This document shows positions 35,992 to 44,681 of a DNA stretch of 64,000 nt, one piece after another. A model generated the notes under the pieces. It was given only the letters and a program-made list of their open reading frames with translations. It was not told the DNA's origin and did not search any database. Origin of the DNA: an uncultured Tenacibaculum sp. (lineage in GTDB: Bacteria; Bacteroidota; Bacteroidia; Flavobacteriales; Flavobacteriaceae); contig NZ_CANMLT010000001.1 in NCBI RefSeq assembly GCF_947498805.1, positions 558,001-622,000 of the forward strand, written 5' to 3'. A program made the position numbers and the translations under genes. Each line of letters starts with the position of its first letter. Within the stretch, counting starts at the first letter, position 1.

Positions 35992-37150
35992 AAAATATGA
36001 TTTAATCGTAGTGGGAGGAGGAGTTTTAGGAACTTTTCATGCCTACCATGCATCAAAAAAAGGATTAATTGTAGCGATTTTAGAAAAAGACAGTAAACCG
36101 CAAGGAGCTACTGTAAGAAATTTTGGACAGGTTGTACCTTCAGGAATGAATGTAAAATGGCAGAATTATGGAAGAGAGAGTTTAGCCATTTATAAAGAAA
36201 TTCAATCACAATTTGATGTTTCAATTCGTCAAAATGGTACTATTTATTTAGCTTCAAATGAGGAAGAGGTTCAATTAATAGAAGAGCTGTATCAAATAAA
36301 TAAAAGTAATAGCTATCATTCTGAACTTTTAACGAAAGAACAATGTTTAAATAAGTATGCTGGTTTACGTGCAGATTATTGTAAAGCAGGCTTATTCTTT
36401 CCAGAAGAAGTTACTGTTGAGCCAAGAGTTATGATAAATCGTTTGCATGAATTTATGTTGGAAAATGGTATGATAGACATCTTTTATAGAACGAGTGTTG
36501 TTCATGTAGATGAAGCCAATGAAGTTGTTGAGTTAACAACGGCAATGGGAGAAGTTTTTAAAGCAGATAAAACAATCATTTGTAATGGTTCAGATTTTAA
36601 AGCTTTATACCCAACTATTTTTAATGAAAGTGATTTAGTCGTTTCAAAACTACAAATGTTACGAACTAAACCCCAAAAGAATTATAGGTTAGATGGTTCA
36701 ATTTTAACAGGATTAACTATTAGAAGATATGAGGCCTTTGAAGAATGTCCGTCATGGAACTCTATCAAATTAAAGGAAGATCCAAATAGTTTTGAAAAGA
36801 AGTATGGCGTTCATATTTTATTTAAACAAGCTGTGGATGGTTCTGTCATCATTGGAGATTCTCATGAATATGCAGATGCCAAAAATATAGATGATTTAGG
36901 GTTTGATTTAAATGAAGAAATAGATGATTTTATGATAACTGAAGCAAAAAAAATAATTGATCTACCTAATTATCAAATTCAACAACGTTGGGCGGGGTTT
37001 TATAGCCAATGTAAAACAACCGATTTATTTCAACATACAGTAGGAAACAATATTCACATTGTTACTGGAATTGGAGGAAAAGGAATGACAGGAAGTGCAG
37101 GTTTTTCGAAAGAAAACATTAATAATATATTTAAATTAAGTACATGTTAG
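35984..37150 (+). CDS. TIGR03364-type FAD-dependent oxidoreductase (aminophosphonate-linked)
   Basis: I start at 35984 (MNKKYDLIVVGGG), overlapping the transporter gene by 8 bases. A longer start at 35966 adds six hydrophobic residues. About 388 residues. The dinucleotide-binding motif GGGVLGTFHAYHASKKG opens the chain, followed by LEKDSKPQGATVRNFGQVVPSG. The C-terminal GIGGKGMTGSAG contacts FAD in the DAO family. This sub-family sits genomically with PhnX-like hydrolases and is thought to oxidise aminophosphonates (2-aminoethylphosphonate derivatives) to phosphono-aldehydes. The next gene encodes exactly that hydrolase. Substrate (N-methyl or hydroxy derivative of 2-aminoethylphosphonate) remains inference. 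Confidence 0.85.
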   Translation: MNKKYDLIVVGGGVLGTFHAYHASKKGLIVAILEKDSKPQGATVRNFGQVVPSGMNVKWQNYGRESLAIYKEIQSQFDVSIRQNGTIYLASNEEEVQLIEELYQINKSNSYHSELLTKEQCLNKYAGLRADYCKAGLFFPEEVTVEPRVMINRLHEFMLENGMIDIFYRTSVVHVDEANEVVELTTAMGEVFKADKTIICNGSDFKALYPTIFNESDLVVSKLQMLRTKPQKNYRLDGSILTGLTIRRYEAFEECPSWNSIKLKEDPNSFEKKYGVHILFKQAVDGSVIIGDSHEYADAKNIDDLGFDLNEEIDDFMITEAKKIIDLPNYQIQQRWAGFYSQCKTTDLFQHTVGNNIHIVTGIGGKGMTGSAGFSKENINNIFKLSTC

Positions 37151-37809
37151 AAAATATAAAAATGGTTGTTTTTGATATGGCAGGAACAACGGTAGATGAG
37201 CATAATGTAGTATATAAAACGTTACAAAAATCTATAAACGATTATGGTATCGATGTTGATTTGGAAACTGTTTTAGAATTAGGTGCAGGAAAAGAAAAAC
37301 ATCAAGCAATAAAAGATGTATTGTCCTATTTAAATTTCAGTAAAACTGAATATTCTTATTTAATTTTTAATAACTTCAAAAAAAAGTTAAATGAAGCTTA
37401 TTTAAAGCTTGAGGTAAAGCCAATTGATGGTGTTGAAGAAGTATTGCAAAAATTAAGAGAAGACAATATAAGAGTAGTTTTAAATACTGGATATGCTAGA
37501 GAGGTAGCAACTAATTTATTAAAGAAGTTAAATTGGATTGAAGGAATACATTACGATATGTTAATTACAGCATCAGATGTAGAAAAAGGAAGACCCCATC
37601 CAGAAATGATTCAAAAAGCTATGAAAGAGTTTAATGTTTCAAATGCAGCAGAAGTACTAAAAGCTGGAGACTCAGGAATAGATATTGAGGAAGGGAAAAA
37701 TGCAGGTTGTGGCGTTACAATTGGAGTTTTATCAGGAGCTCAAAGTAGAGAACAATTGGAGATAGAAAATCCAACTTACATTTTAAACTCCTTAAAAGAA
37801 TTAGTTTAA
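37144..37809 (+). CDS. Phosphonatase-like HAD hydrolase (PhnX-related, TIGR03351-type)
   Basis: 221 residues, overlapping the oxidoreductase gene by 7 bases. It has the phosphonatase variant of HAD motif I, Asp11 in VFDMAGTTVDE, where typical HADs have DxDx(T/V). In the cap, Lys50 and His53 in LGAGKEKHQ match the G-x-x-K-x-x-H of PhnX, where the lysine forms a Schiff base with phosphonoacetaldehyde. Motif III has an arginine (EKGRPHPEMI) and motif IV is GDSGIDIEEGKNAG. The enzyme should cleave the C-P bond of phosphonoacetaldehyde or a hydroxylated analogue made by the FAD enzyme. PhnW transaminase is absent. Enzyme class is well supported, substrate detail is not. Confidence 0.88.
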   Translation: MLENIKMVVFDMAGTTVDEHNVVYKTLQKSINDYGIDVDLETVLELGAGKEKHQAIKDVLSYLNFSKTEYSYLIFNNFKKKLNEAYLKLEVKPIDGVEEVLQKLREDNIRVVLNTGYAREVATNLLKKLNWIEGIHYDMLITASDVEKGRPHPEMIQKAMKEFNVSNAAEVLKAGDSGIDIEEGKNAGCGVTIGVLSGAQSREQLEIENPTYILNSLKELV

Positions 37810-37814
37810 CTTTT

Positions 37815-37833
37815 TGTAAACAAAGTGTTTACA
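37815..37833 (+). promoter_or_regulatory. Palindrome TGTAAAC-N5-GTTTACA after the phosphonatase-like gene
   Basis: TGTAAAC (37815-37821) and GTTTACA (37827-37833) form a perfect 7-bp inverted repeat with a 5-base centre, starting 6 bases after the stop of the HAD gene. It could be a weak hairpin, but it has no following U-tract. It shares the 11-mer TTGTAAACAAA (37814-37824) with the TonB-receptor promoter (31754-31764), which suggests an operator. Confidence 0.5.
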
Positions 37834-37894
37834 GAATATCTCCTTTAAGTTAACTAGTTTATAATAAGATTAAGTATTGAAATTAGAGTTTTTT

Positions 37895-37946
37895 AAGTTT
37901 ACTTATAGTGTATTTTTGATGTATAAAATTAACTATAAGTAAACTT
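37895..37946 (+). promoter_or_regulatory. Perfect 15-bp inverted repeat framing the -7 element of the phosphatase gene
   Basis: AAGTTTACTTATAGT (37895-37909) and ACTATAAGTAAACTT (37932-37946) are perfect inverted copies with a 22-base centre. The centre contains TATTTTTG (37911-37918), an exact TAnnTTTG -7 element. The right arm ends 3 bases before the ATG. Since the left arm lies upstream of the predicted start of transcription, a DNA operator is more likely than an RNA structure. Confidence 0.7.
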
Positions 37947-37949
37947 TTT

Positions 37950-39758
37950 ATGAAAACAACCTATCTTTTTAAGTTAAGTGCTTTAGCATTAACTTTAGTT
38001 TTTTCTAATTGTCAGGAGAATACAATAGAAGAAACAAAAACAGTTCAAGCATTAAGGAAATCAAGCAAAACAAGTCTTAAGAAAAAAGTACTTGTTGTAG
38101 GTTTCGATGGAATGCAACTTGAGAAAATTTCTGAAACGTCAACGCCAAACCTAGATGAGTTAACAATTGTAAAGGCGTACGCAGGAGGAATTGCAGGAAC
38201 ATCTTCAGAACAAAAAACAAAAAGTGGTCCAAGTTGGACAACCATTTTAACGGGGGTGTGGCTAAACAAACATGGAGTTGTAGACAATAATTCCTCTCAA
38301 AAATCAAACTCTAAAAGTGTATTTCAATTAATTAAAGAATCAAATTCTGGTTTAAAAACGGCTAGCGTGGTTACTTGGGCTCCAATACACGATTTTTTTA
38401 GAGATCAATTAGGCTTTATAGATTATCATTCAAAAAGTGGAGGAGACGAGAATACGGTATCAGGAGCAATTCGTGCAATTAACAATGAAAACTCCGATTT
38501 TGTATTTGTGCATTTAGATGATGTAGATGGAGTAGGACACTTTTCAGGGTTTGGAACTTCGTATAACAACGCTATTACTAGAGCAGATGAACAGTTTGGA
38601 AGAATTGTAGCCGAAGTAGAGAAGAGAACAAATGAAGATTGGTTAATCATGGTAGTTACAGATCATGGTAGAGAATCAAGCGGGTATGGTCATGGAAATC
38701 AAACATTAGGAGAAAAAACAATTTTTGTTGGAATGAATAAATCGGGTAATGAAGAGTTTTCAGGGTATGTAAATACACTTAATTCTGATTTTTCTGGGAT
38801 TTATGGAAATGTAGCACAAACGGCAATTGTACCATCTGTATTAACACATTTAGGGATTCCTATTCAAAAAGAATGGCAATTGAATAGCACCTCATTAGTT
38901 GGAAATTTAGGGGTAAGAAAAGTGATGATGCAAAATCATAATACACTTTATTGGAATTCTACTGCAACAAACACCGTTGAAATTTATAGAAATAATACAT
39001 TAATAGCAACGGTACCTGCATCACAGGGATCATATACAGATACTAATGCTGGAGAAGGGATGCTTAACTATACTTTGGTACTGAATGGGCAATCAGGATC
39101 TGTTGCATTGAACAATTCAAAAATTATAGCAGGATTAGATTGGAACGATCTTATAAATAATAGAGCTTATTTCTTTAGAAGTGATAACAAGTATGTTCGT
39201 TATAATAAAACGTTAGACAAAGCAGATAGTGGGTATCCTTATGAAACTAATAACAGTTCATGGCCAGGTTTAGGGAATTATAGAGATTTGATCAGTGCTG
39301 CTTTTAAATGGCACAATCATAAAGGCTATTTCTTCTTAAATGATGGAAGGTATTTACGTTATGATATGAACAATGACAGTGTAGATTCAGGATATCCAAC
39401 AACAATTACTAATGGAAATTGGCCAGGATTAGAACCTTATAAAAATAGTATTGTAGCTGCTATTAATTGGAATAATAGCAGAGCATACTTCTTTTTAAAT
39501 GATGGAAGATATATTAGATATAGTATTTCTAATGATCGAGTAGAGTCAGGGTATCCAGCTACCATTACTAACGGAAATTGGCCAGGATTAGGAAATTATA
39601 AGATGATGATTACTGCGGTTGTAGATTGGAATACTACCTATTGCTATTTTTTCTTAGATAATAACACCTACATAAAATACAATAAGTTAACAGATAGTGC
39701 GGTTTCAGGATACCCTAAACCAATAAATAATAATACTTGGCCAGGACTAAATAATTAA
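37950..39758 (+). CDS. Secreted alkaline-phosphatase-superfamily phosphodiesterase with four hemopexin-like repeats
   Basis: 602 residues with a probable lipoprotein signal (FSNC, Cys21). About residues 45-310 form a type I phosphodiesterase/nucleotide pyrophosphatase domain: metal ligand Asp53 in VVGFDGMQ, nucleophile region SGPSWTTILTG (residues 92-102), DDVDGVGH, TDHGRESSGYGHGN. About 320-385 is a linker domain. About 390-602 holds four repeats of about 52 residues, each with AYFFR/LNDGRYLRY and ending gYP...WPGL, a hemopexin-type four-bladed propeller. The enzyme would hydrolyse phosphodiesters or phosphonate esters outside the cytoplasm, and the propeller may bind a surface ligand. It has its own promoter, 140 bases after the HAD gene. 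Confidence 0.85.
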   Translation: MKTTYLFKLSALALTLVFSNCQENTIEETKTVQALRKSSKTSLKKKVLVVGFDGMQLEKISETSTPNLDELTIVKAYAGGIAGTSSEQKTKSGPSWTTILTGVWLNKHGVVDNNSSQKSNSKSVFQLIKESNSGLKTASVVTWAPIHDFFRDQLGFIDYHSKSGGDENTVSGAIRAINNENSDFVFVHLDDVDGVGHFSGFGTSYNNAITRADEQFGRIVAEVEKRTNEDWLIMVVTDHGRESSGYGHGNQTLGEKTIFVGMNKSGNEEFSGYVNTLNSDFSGIYGNVAQTAIVPSVLTHLGIPIQKEWQLNSTSLVGNLGVRKVMMQNHNTLYWNSTATNTVEIYRNNTLIATVPASQGSYTDTNAGEGMLNYTLVLNGQSGSVALNNSKIIAGLDWNDLINNRAYFFRSDNKYVRYNKTLDKADSGYPYETNNSSWPGLGNYRDLISAAFKWHNHKGYFFLNDGRYLRYDMNNDSVDSGYPTTITNGNWPGLEPYKNSIVAAINWNNSRAYFFLNDGRYIRYSISNDRVESGYPATITNGNWPGLGNYKMMITAVVDWNTTYCYFFLDNNTYIKYNKLTDSAVSGYPKPINNNTWPGLNN

Positions 39759-39774
39759 AAGAGGTATGTATAAG

Positions 39775-39799
39775 AAGGGTTCATTATGAACCCTTTTTT
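39775..39799. terminator. Bidirectional intrinsic terminator between convergent genes
   Basis: AAGGGTTC (39775-39782) and GAACCCTT (39788-39795) pair perfectly around ATTAT and are followed by a T-run to 39799. It ends the phosphatase transcript and overlaps the stop codon (39798-39800) of the convergent XRE-cupin gene. Confidence 0.85.
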
Positions 39800-40373
39800 A
39801 ATTATTTTCAGAATAAAAGTAAAGTACTAGCATAGTACAATCTTTTTGAGATCTATTCACAGGAACATGAGGAATTCTCCCGTCAAAATATAGAGAGTCT
39901 CCTTCAATAACTGTTACTTCTTCGTTGTCTATTAAATAAGTACATTCTCCACTAAGTATATACTTAAATTCCCATGCATCAGTAATTACTTTTTCTCTTT
40001 TAGAGTTAGGAGAAATAGTTAATAACACTGCTTCAAATCCAACTGCATTTAAACTTTTTCCAAAAATTTGATGATAGGTAAAACCTTCTGCTTCAATTTC
40101 TTTTTCAATAAGTTGATGCTGCTCTTTAGTTACATGAATATACTTTGCATTGTTCTTTTTTTCTACTCCTTCAAAAAAAGTACTAGCATCAATCTCAAGC
40201 GCTGATATAATTTCTAAAAAAACAGGTAGAGAAGGAATGGTTCTACCATTTTCAATTCTAGAAATTAAGCCATTTGAAACATTGGCATTATTAGCAAGAG
40301 TATTTATTGTAATGCCTTGCTTTTTTCGAATTTCTTTTATGCGTTTTCCAATACCTATAAGGAAATTATCCAT
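39798..40373 (-). CDS. XRE family regulator with C-terminal cupin domain
   Basis: 191 residues. The N-terminal HTH_3 domain (about 7-65) has RIKEIRKKQGITINTLANNANVSNGLISRIENGR. The C-terminal part (about 110-190) is a cupin_2 barrel (WEFKYILSGECTYLIDNEEV, GDSLYFDGRIPHVPVN). Such XRE-cupin proteins sense small metabolites and usually control an adjacent pathway. It is encoded convergently with the phosphonate-type genes, so it is the only local candidate regulator for the GTTTAC/GTAAAC operators there. Its own upstream region contains GTAAAAATTTAC (40376-40387) and TTGTAAAAAAG (40413-40423), related to those sites. The regulatory link is inference. Confidence 0.88.
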   Translation of the reverse strand: MDNFLIGIGKRIKEIRKKQGITINTLANNANVSNGLISRIENGRTIPSLPVFLEIISALEIDASTFFEGVEKKNNAKYIHVTKEQHQLIEKEIEAEGFTYHQIFGKSLNAVGFEAVLLTISPNSKREKVITDAWEFKYILSGECTYLIDNEEVTVIEGDSLYFDGRIPHVPVNRSQKDCTMLVLYFYSENN

Positions 40374-40375
40374 GG

Positions 40376-40423
40376 GTAAAAATTTACGTACTAAAGTATT
40401 AATTTTTCCTATTTGTAAAAAAG
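40376..40423 (-). promoter_or_regulatory. GTAAA/TTTAC elements before the XRE-cupin gene
   Basis: GTAAAAATTTAC (40376-40387), a palindrome with 5-bp arms, abuts the start codon. TTGTAAAAAAG at 40413-40423 differs at one position from the TTGTAAACAAA found twice in the phosphonate-type region. Possible autoregulatory sites, moderate evidence only. Confidence 0.35.
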
Positions 40424-40473
40424 AAAATAAGAGAGAGTTTTATGAATGTTTTTTAAAAGTCTACGAGGCTTAA

Positions 40474-41691
40474 TTATCTTCTTCTATTAGCTAATAATGG
40501 GGGCGGTTCTCCTTTAAAAGGGTTCCATCTAGAAATACTTTTAGCTTCCATACCTTGGGCGCGCATTACAGCTCTATCACCATATCGTTCTCTTAGTTTG
40601 TCCATTGCGCTATATAAGTTGATAATCTTTTCATCATCATCAAAAAGATCAATTTGATGAGCACCTTCAACCAAATGTGAAAATCGAACACCCACAAGAC
40701 GAACGAGCATTCTTCTTTTGTAAAGTTTTTTATAGAGCTCTTTAACAATAGGAATTATTTTATGATCAGCAGCACTATAAGGAATGCGTTGTTGCTGGGT
40801 ATAGGTTTGGAAATCGGAATATCGTATTTTAAAAGTAATACATGCAGTAAGTTTATTTCCGCGTCGTAATTGGTAAGCTAAGTTCTCGGCCATAGCCACA
40901 ATAATGCTTTCTAATTTTCTAACATCTGTGGTGTCTTTATCAAAAGTACGTTCGGTAGAGATTGATTTTCGTTCATGGTATTGTACAACAGGACTGTTAT
41001 CGATACCATTTGCTTTTTTCCAAATAGCAACTCCGTTTTTTCCAAATACTCTCGACATCATTTCAATAGGCATTTCTTGAATAGATTTAATTCTTTTCAA
41101 TCCTAAATCGCAAAGAGATCTGTAGGTAACTTCACCAACCATAGGAATTTTCTTTACAGAAAGAGGAGAGAGAAACGGTTTTTCACTGCCTTTATCAATT
41201 TTAATTTGATTGTTGGGTTTTGCTTCTCCCGTAGCAATTTTAGAGACCGTTTTATTAATAGAGTGTCCAAATGAAATAGGAAGTCCGGTTTCTTTAATGA
41301 TTTTTTGTCGGAGCTCTGTAGCTAATTTATGACAACCAAAGAATTTATCCATTCCAGTTAAATCTATATAGAATTCATCTACAGAGGTCTTTTCATATAG
41401 AGGAACCGATTCTTTGATTACTTCGGTAACTAAATTAGAATACTTAGAATAAATTTGAGAGTTTCCCCGAATAATAATAGCTTCAGGACATAATTGCTTT
41501 GCCATTCGCATAGGCATAGCAGAATGAATTCCGAAAGTTCTGGCTTCGTAACTACAAGAAGCTACGACACCTCTGTCGGAGGTACCACCTATAAGGATGG
41601 GTTTGCCAATTAATTTACTATCTAATAATCGTTCACAAGAAACAAAGAAAGTATCGAGATCCATATGTACAATTGATCTTTGTGTACTCAT
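40474..41691 (-). CDS. dinB: DNA polymerase IV, Y family (DinB)
   Basis: 405 residues. Y-family motifs are intact: catalytic Asp11 and Asp13 in HMDLDTFFVSCE, VVASCSYEARTFGIHSAMP, and the TSVDEFYIDLTG acidic pair. HhH regions follow (KKIPMVGEVTYRSLCDLG), then the little-finger domain. A beta-clamp binding peptide QIDLF lies at about residue 346 rather than at the extreme C-terminus, which is a basic tail (NRRR). The enzyme performs error-prone bypass of DNA lesions. Its start overlaps the end of the dnaE gene by 4 bases, so both are made from one SOS-type transcript. It ends at 40474, and a 100-base spacer follows before the XRE-cupin gene. Confidence 0.92.
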   Translation of the reverse strand: MSTQRSIVHMDLDTFFVSCERLLDSKLIGKPILIGGTSDRGVVASCSYEARTFGIHSAMPMRMAKQLCPEAIIIRGNSQIYSKYSNLVTEVIKESVPLYEKTSVDEFYIDLTGMDKFFGCHKLATELRQKIIKETGLPISFGHSINKTVSKIATGEAKPNNQIKIDKGSEKPFLSPLSVKKIPMVGEVTYRSLCDLGLKRIKSIQEMPIEMMSRVFGKNGVAIWKKANGIDNSPVVQYHERKSISTERTFDKDTTDVRKLESIIVAMAENLAYQLRRGNKLTACITFKIRYSDFQTYTQQQRIPYSAADHKIIPIVKELYKKLYKRRMLVRLVGVRFSHLVEGAHQIDLFDDDEKIINLYSAMDKLRERYGDRAVMRAQGMEAKSISRWNPFKGEPPPLLANRRR

Positions 41692-44681
41692 AATATGCTT
41701 TTTTTAGGTTTAGGGCGTTGTGCTTTTCTACTGTCTGCATATCGGGGATCTTCTATAATGGCAAGGCGTTGCATTGTTTTTGTTTCAATAGAAATACAAT
41801 CAAACTCCTCTATAACTTTACCTGTTATTCGGTAGATGCCTTTACCTCTAAATGGAAATTTTTTAGCCTCTGGTGGAAAGTGAACCGTATCAATAAAATC
41901 ACCTTCGAGATCTAAAAATGTTCCAAAGTACATTTGTTGTCCTTTTGAAGTGCTTGTCTTTTTTATAGTAACCAAATACCCTTCAATAGTAATATACCTT
42001 CCTGTATAATGTGGAAGCATTTTAGCGCGAATAGGGTGAAGTTTTTTTTCTACAAGAAGACTAAAAGGACTTGATAATGGAAACCCTAATAACTCAATTT
42101 GATCAAAGGCATTTTCTAATTGAGTAGAGTTTAACTTAGGGATCTCATAATGTACTTTTTCTACTTGAAATAGGGATATATGAAATTCATCAACCGTTAC
42201 ATTGTTAATTTTCATATGTGCTTCCCATAAGAGTTCTCTTTTGTGTTTTTTAGAAAAACGAAAAGCATCTATTTTTATTAAAATAGTAATCTGTTCTACA
42301 GAAATAGGAACACGTTCTATGAAATCATCTAAAGAAGTAAAAGCACCATTGGCATTTCTTTCTACTAAAATTTTTTGAATAGTTTTTGCTTCTAAAGATT
42401 GTAAAAAACGAAAACCAAGATAAATATCTTTCCTTTGAATAATAGCTAAATATTCACTTGTATTAATGCAAGGAGCATGAATAATACCTCCATGTAATCG
42501 AGCTTCATGAATGTATAATTCAATACTATAAAAACCTCCTGAATTATTAATAGTAGCTACCATGTATTCTAGAGGATAATAGGCTTTTAAAAATAAACTT
42601 TGATAGCTTTCTACAGCATAAGAAGCAGAATGTCCTTTCGCAAAAGCATATCCAGCAAAACTTTCTATTTGTCTCCATACATCTTTGGTCAGTTCAAAAC
42701 TCTTTCCTGAGTTTCTACAATTATCAAAAAACTGTTGTTTTACTTTTAAGAACTCCTCACGAGATCGAAATTTCCCTGACATTCCACGGCGTAACATATC
42801 GGCTTCTCCCAAGGTAAGGCCTCCAAAATAATGTGCTACTTTAATCACATCTTCTTGGTATACCATAACTCCATAAGTTTCTGGCATAATATCTAGTAGT
42901 ACAGGGTGTGCATCTTTTCTTCTATTGGGATATCTGAAGCGTAAAATATATTCACGCATCATACCCGATTTAGCTACTCCAGGTCTAATTACCGAACTAG
43001 CGGCTACTAATCCTAAATAATGATCTACTTGTAGTTTCTTAAGTAGCATTCTCATAGCTGGAGACTCTACATAAAAACAACCAATAGCTTTCGCGTTTTT
43101 TAATAGGTATTTAATTCGAACATCTTCTTTAAACTTTGCAATATTATGAATGTCAATAGGAGGGAGTTCAGGGTGATTATTAGCTACAATTGACACCGTA
43201 TCTTTAATTTTCCCTAGACCGCGCTGACTAAGAATATCAAATTTATACAAACCAATATCTTCAGCAACGACCATATCTATGTGGGTGGTTGCAAAACCTT
43301 TAGGAGGCATAAAAGTTGCACAGTAATGATGTATTGGTTTTTCAGAAATAAGTATTCCACTGGCATGAATTCCTAGGTAATTAGGAAAACCTTGAATATA
43401 GGTACTGTAAATAATTACCAATTGCGATAATTTATCTAAGGTATTATAGTTGTAGTTTCCAGAAGACAGTAAATCAATTTCACTTTTAGGTAATCCAAAA
43501 ACCTTTCCCAACTCTCTAATTGCAGCTTTAAACTTAAAAGTATTGTATACAGTAATTAATGCCGTATTTGGAAATCGGTTAAAGATAAATTCCGTAATAT
43601 CATCTCTATCTTGCCAAGAAAAATCAATATCAAAATCGGGTGGATTCTTTCTATAGAGATTGATAAAGCGTTCAAAATATAGGTCTAGTTCAATAGGATC
43701 TACATCGGTAATTCTTAAAAGGTAGGCAATAATACTGTTGGCTCCACTACCTCTTCCAACATAAAAATAACCTTTAGAACGAGCGTATTTGAGTATTTTC
43801 CAATTGATTAAAAAGTAAGAAACAAAGCCCTTTTCTTTTATAATTTCTAATTCTTTATCAATTCTTTCAAATACCTGTGAATCAGGTTGTGGATAGCGAT
43901 ACTTAATTCCATTAAGACTCAGTTTCTTTAAAAGTTTATAGTCTAAAACTTCATTTCCTGTATATGATTTTTGATTGTTTGGAGTATTTTCAGAGAAATC
44001 AAAATCAATAGAACATTTTGAAAAGAGTTCCTGTGTATTTGCAATAATTTGCGGATACTCTTCAAAATAGGTTAGCAATTCTTCTTTTGAAATAAACTGA
44101 TGTGTTTCTTTACCTTGTTCGGTAGTTTCTAAACGACTTAAAAGTTCGTTGTTATCAATAGCTCTCAATAATCTATGCGTATTAAAACCTTTTTTATTTT
44201 GAAAACTTACGGTATGAAGAATTACAAGTTTATCTAATTTGTTTTTCCATTTTGAAAAAGGAAGTCGTGTTAATTCAGTATGAGAAATACCTATAAATTC
44301 ATTAGAGGCTAATTCAAATTCTATGCTTTTTTCAAAAGGGTATATAACAAATGTATGAGCTAGGCTTTTGGCTCTTGTAGGAATCTCTAAATTCTCCTGA
44401 TGCAAAAATTCAGAGAGGTAGGTGTTTATATTTTGAAAACCGCTATTATTTTGAGCAATTAAAACAAACTCTTGATAAGCCTTATTACGAAAATCTACCC
44501 CTACCAAAGGAGTAATGTTATATTTTGGAGCCAATCGTATAAACTCTAAACAAGCAGCAGTATTATTAATGTCGGTTAAAGTAATGGTGTTGATCTTCAT
44601 GTTTTTAGCAAGCTCTAACAACTCTTCAGTGCTCATGGAACCATAACGTAAACTGTAATATGTATGACAATTTATAAACAT
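41688..44681 (-). CDS. dnaE: Accessory DNA polymerase III alpha subunit (short DnaE, error-prone type)
   Basis: 997 residues, shorter than replicative DnaE (about 1150-1500). The N-terminal PHP domain (FINCHTYYSLRYGSMSTEEL, TLTDINNTAACLEF) is followed by the polymerase core with YVGRGSGANS and catalytic acids in PPDFDIDFSWQDRDD (about residues 343-357). Next come the middle and thumb domains (MVYQEDVIKVAHYFGGLTLGEADMLRRGMSG) and a C-terminal OB fold (about 880-960). The tau-binding tail of replicative DnaE is missing. Together with dinB and a LexA-like repressor it forms a mutagenesis module comparable to imuB-dnaE2. It is transcribed from a promoter shared with the repressor. The SOS role is inference from arrangement, the polymerase identity is secure. 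Confidence 0.9.
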   Translation of the reverse strand: MFINCHTYYSLRYGSMSTEELLELAKNMKINTITLTDINNTAACLEFIRLAPKYNITPLVGVDFRNKAYQEFVLIAQNNSGFQNINTYLSEFLHQENLEIPTRAKSLAHTFVIYPFEKSIEFELASNEFIGISHTELTRLPFSKWKNKLDKLVILHTVSFQNKKGFNTHRLLRAIDNNELLSRLETTEQGKETHQFISKEELLTYFEEYPQIIANTQELFSKCSIDFDFSENTPNNQKSYTGNEVLDYKLLKKLSLNGIKYRYPQPDSQVFERIDKELEIIKEKGFVSYFLINWKILKYARSKGYFYVGRGSGANSIIAYLLRITDVDPIELDLYFERFINLYRKNPPDFDIDFSWQDRDDITEFIFNRFPNTALITVYNTFKFKAAIRELGKVFGLPKSEIDLLSSGNYNYNTLDKLSQLVIIYSTYIQGFPNYLGIHASGILISEKPIHHYCATFMPPKGFATTHIDMVVAEDIGLYKFDILSQRGLGKIKDTVSIVANNHPELPPIDIHNIAKFKEDVRIKYLLKNAKAIGCFYVESPAMRMLLKKLQVDHYLGLVAASSVIRPGVAKSGMMREYILRFRYPNRRKDAHPVLLDIMPETYGVMVYQEDVIKVAHYFGGLTLGEADMLRRGMSGKFRSREEFLKVKQQFFDNCRNSGKSFELTKDVWRQIESFAGYAFAKGHSASYAVESYQSLFLKAYYPLEYMVATINNSGGFYSIELYIHEARLHGGIIHAPCINTSEYLAIIQRKDIYLGFRFLQSLEAKTIQKILVERNANGAFTSLDDFIERVPISVEQITILIKIDAFRFSKKHKRELLWEAHMKINNVTVDEFHISLFQVEKVHYEIPKLNSTQLENAFDQIELLGFPLSSPFSLLVEKKLHPIRAKMLPHYTGRYITIEGYLVTIKKTSTSKGQQMYFGTFLDLEGDFIDTVHFPPEAKKFPFRGKGIYRITGKVIEEFDCISIETKTMQRLAIIEDPRYADSRKAQRPKPKKSIL

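Noticed and set aside
37895..37946. RNA stem-loop or riboswitch before the phosphatase gene
   Set aside because: The left arm lies upstream of the -7 element TATTTTTG, so it would not be in the transcript. A DNA operator explains it better.
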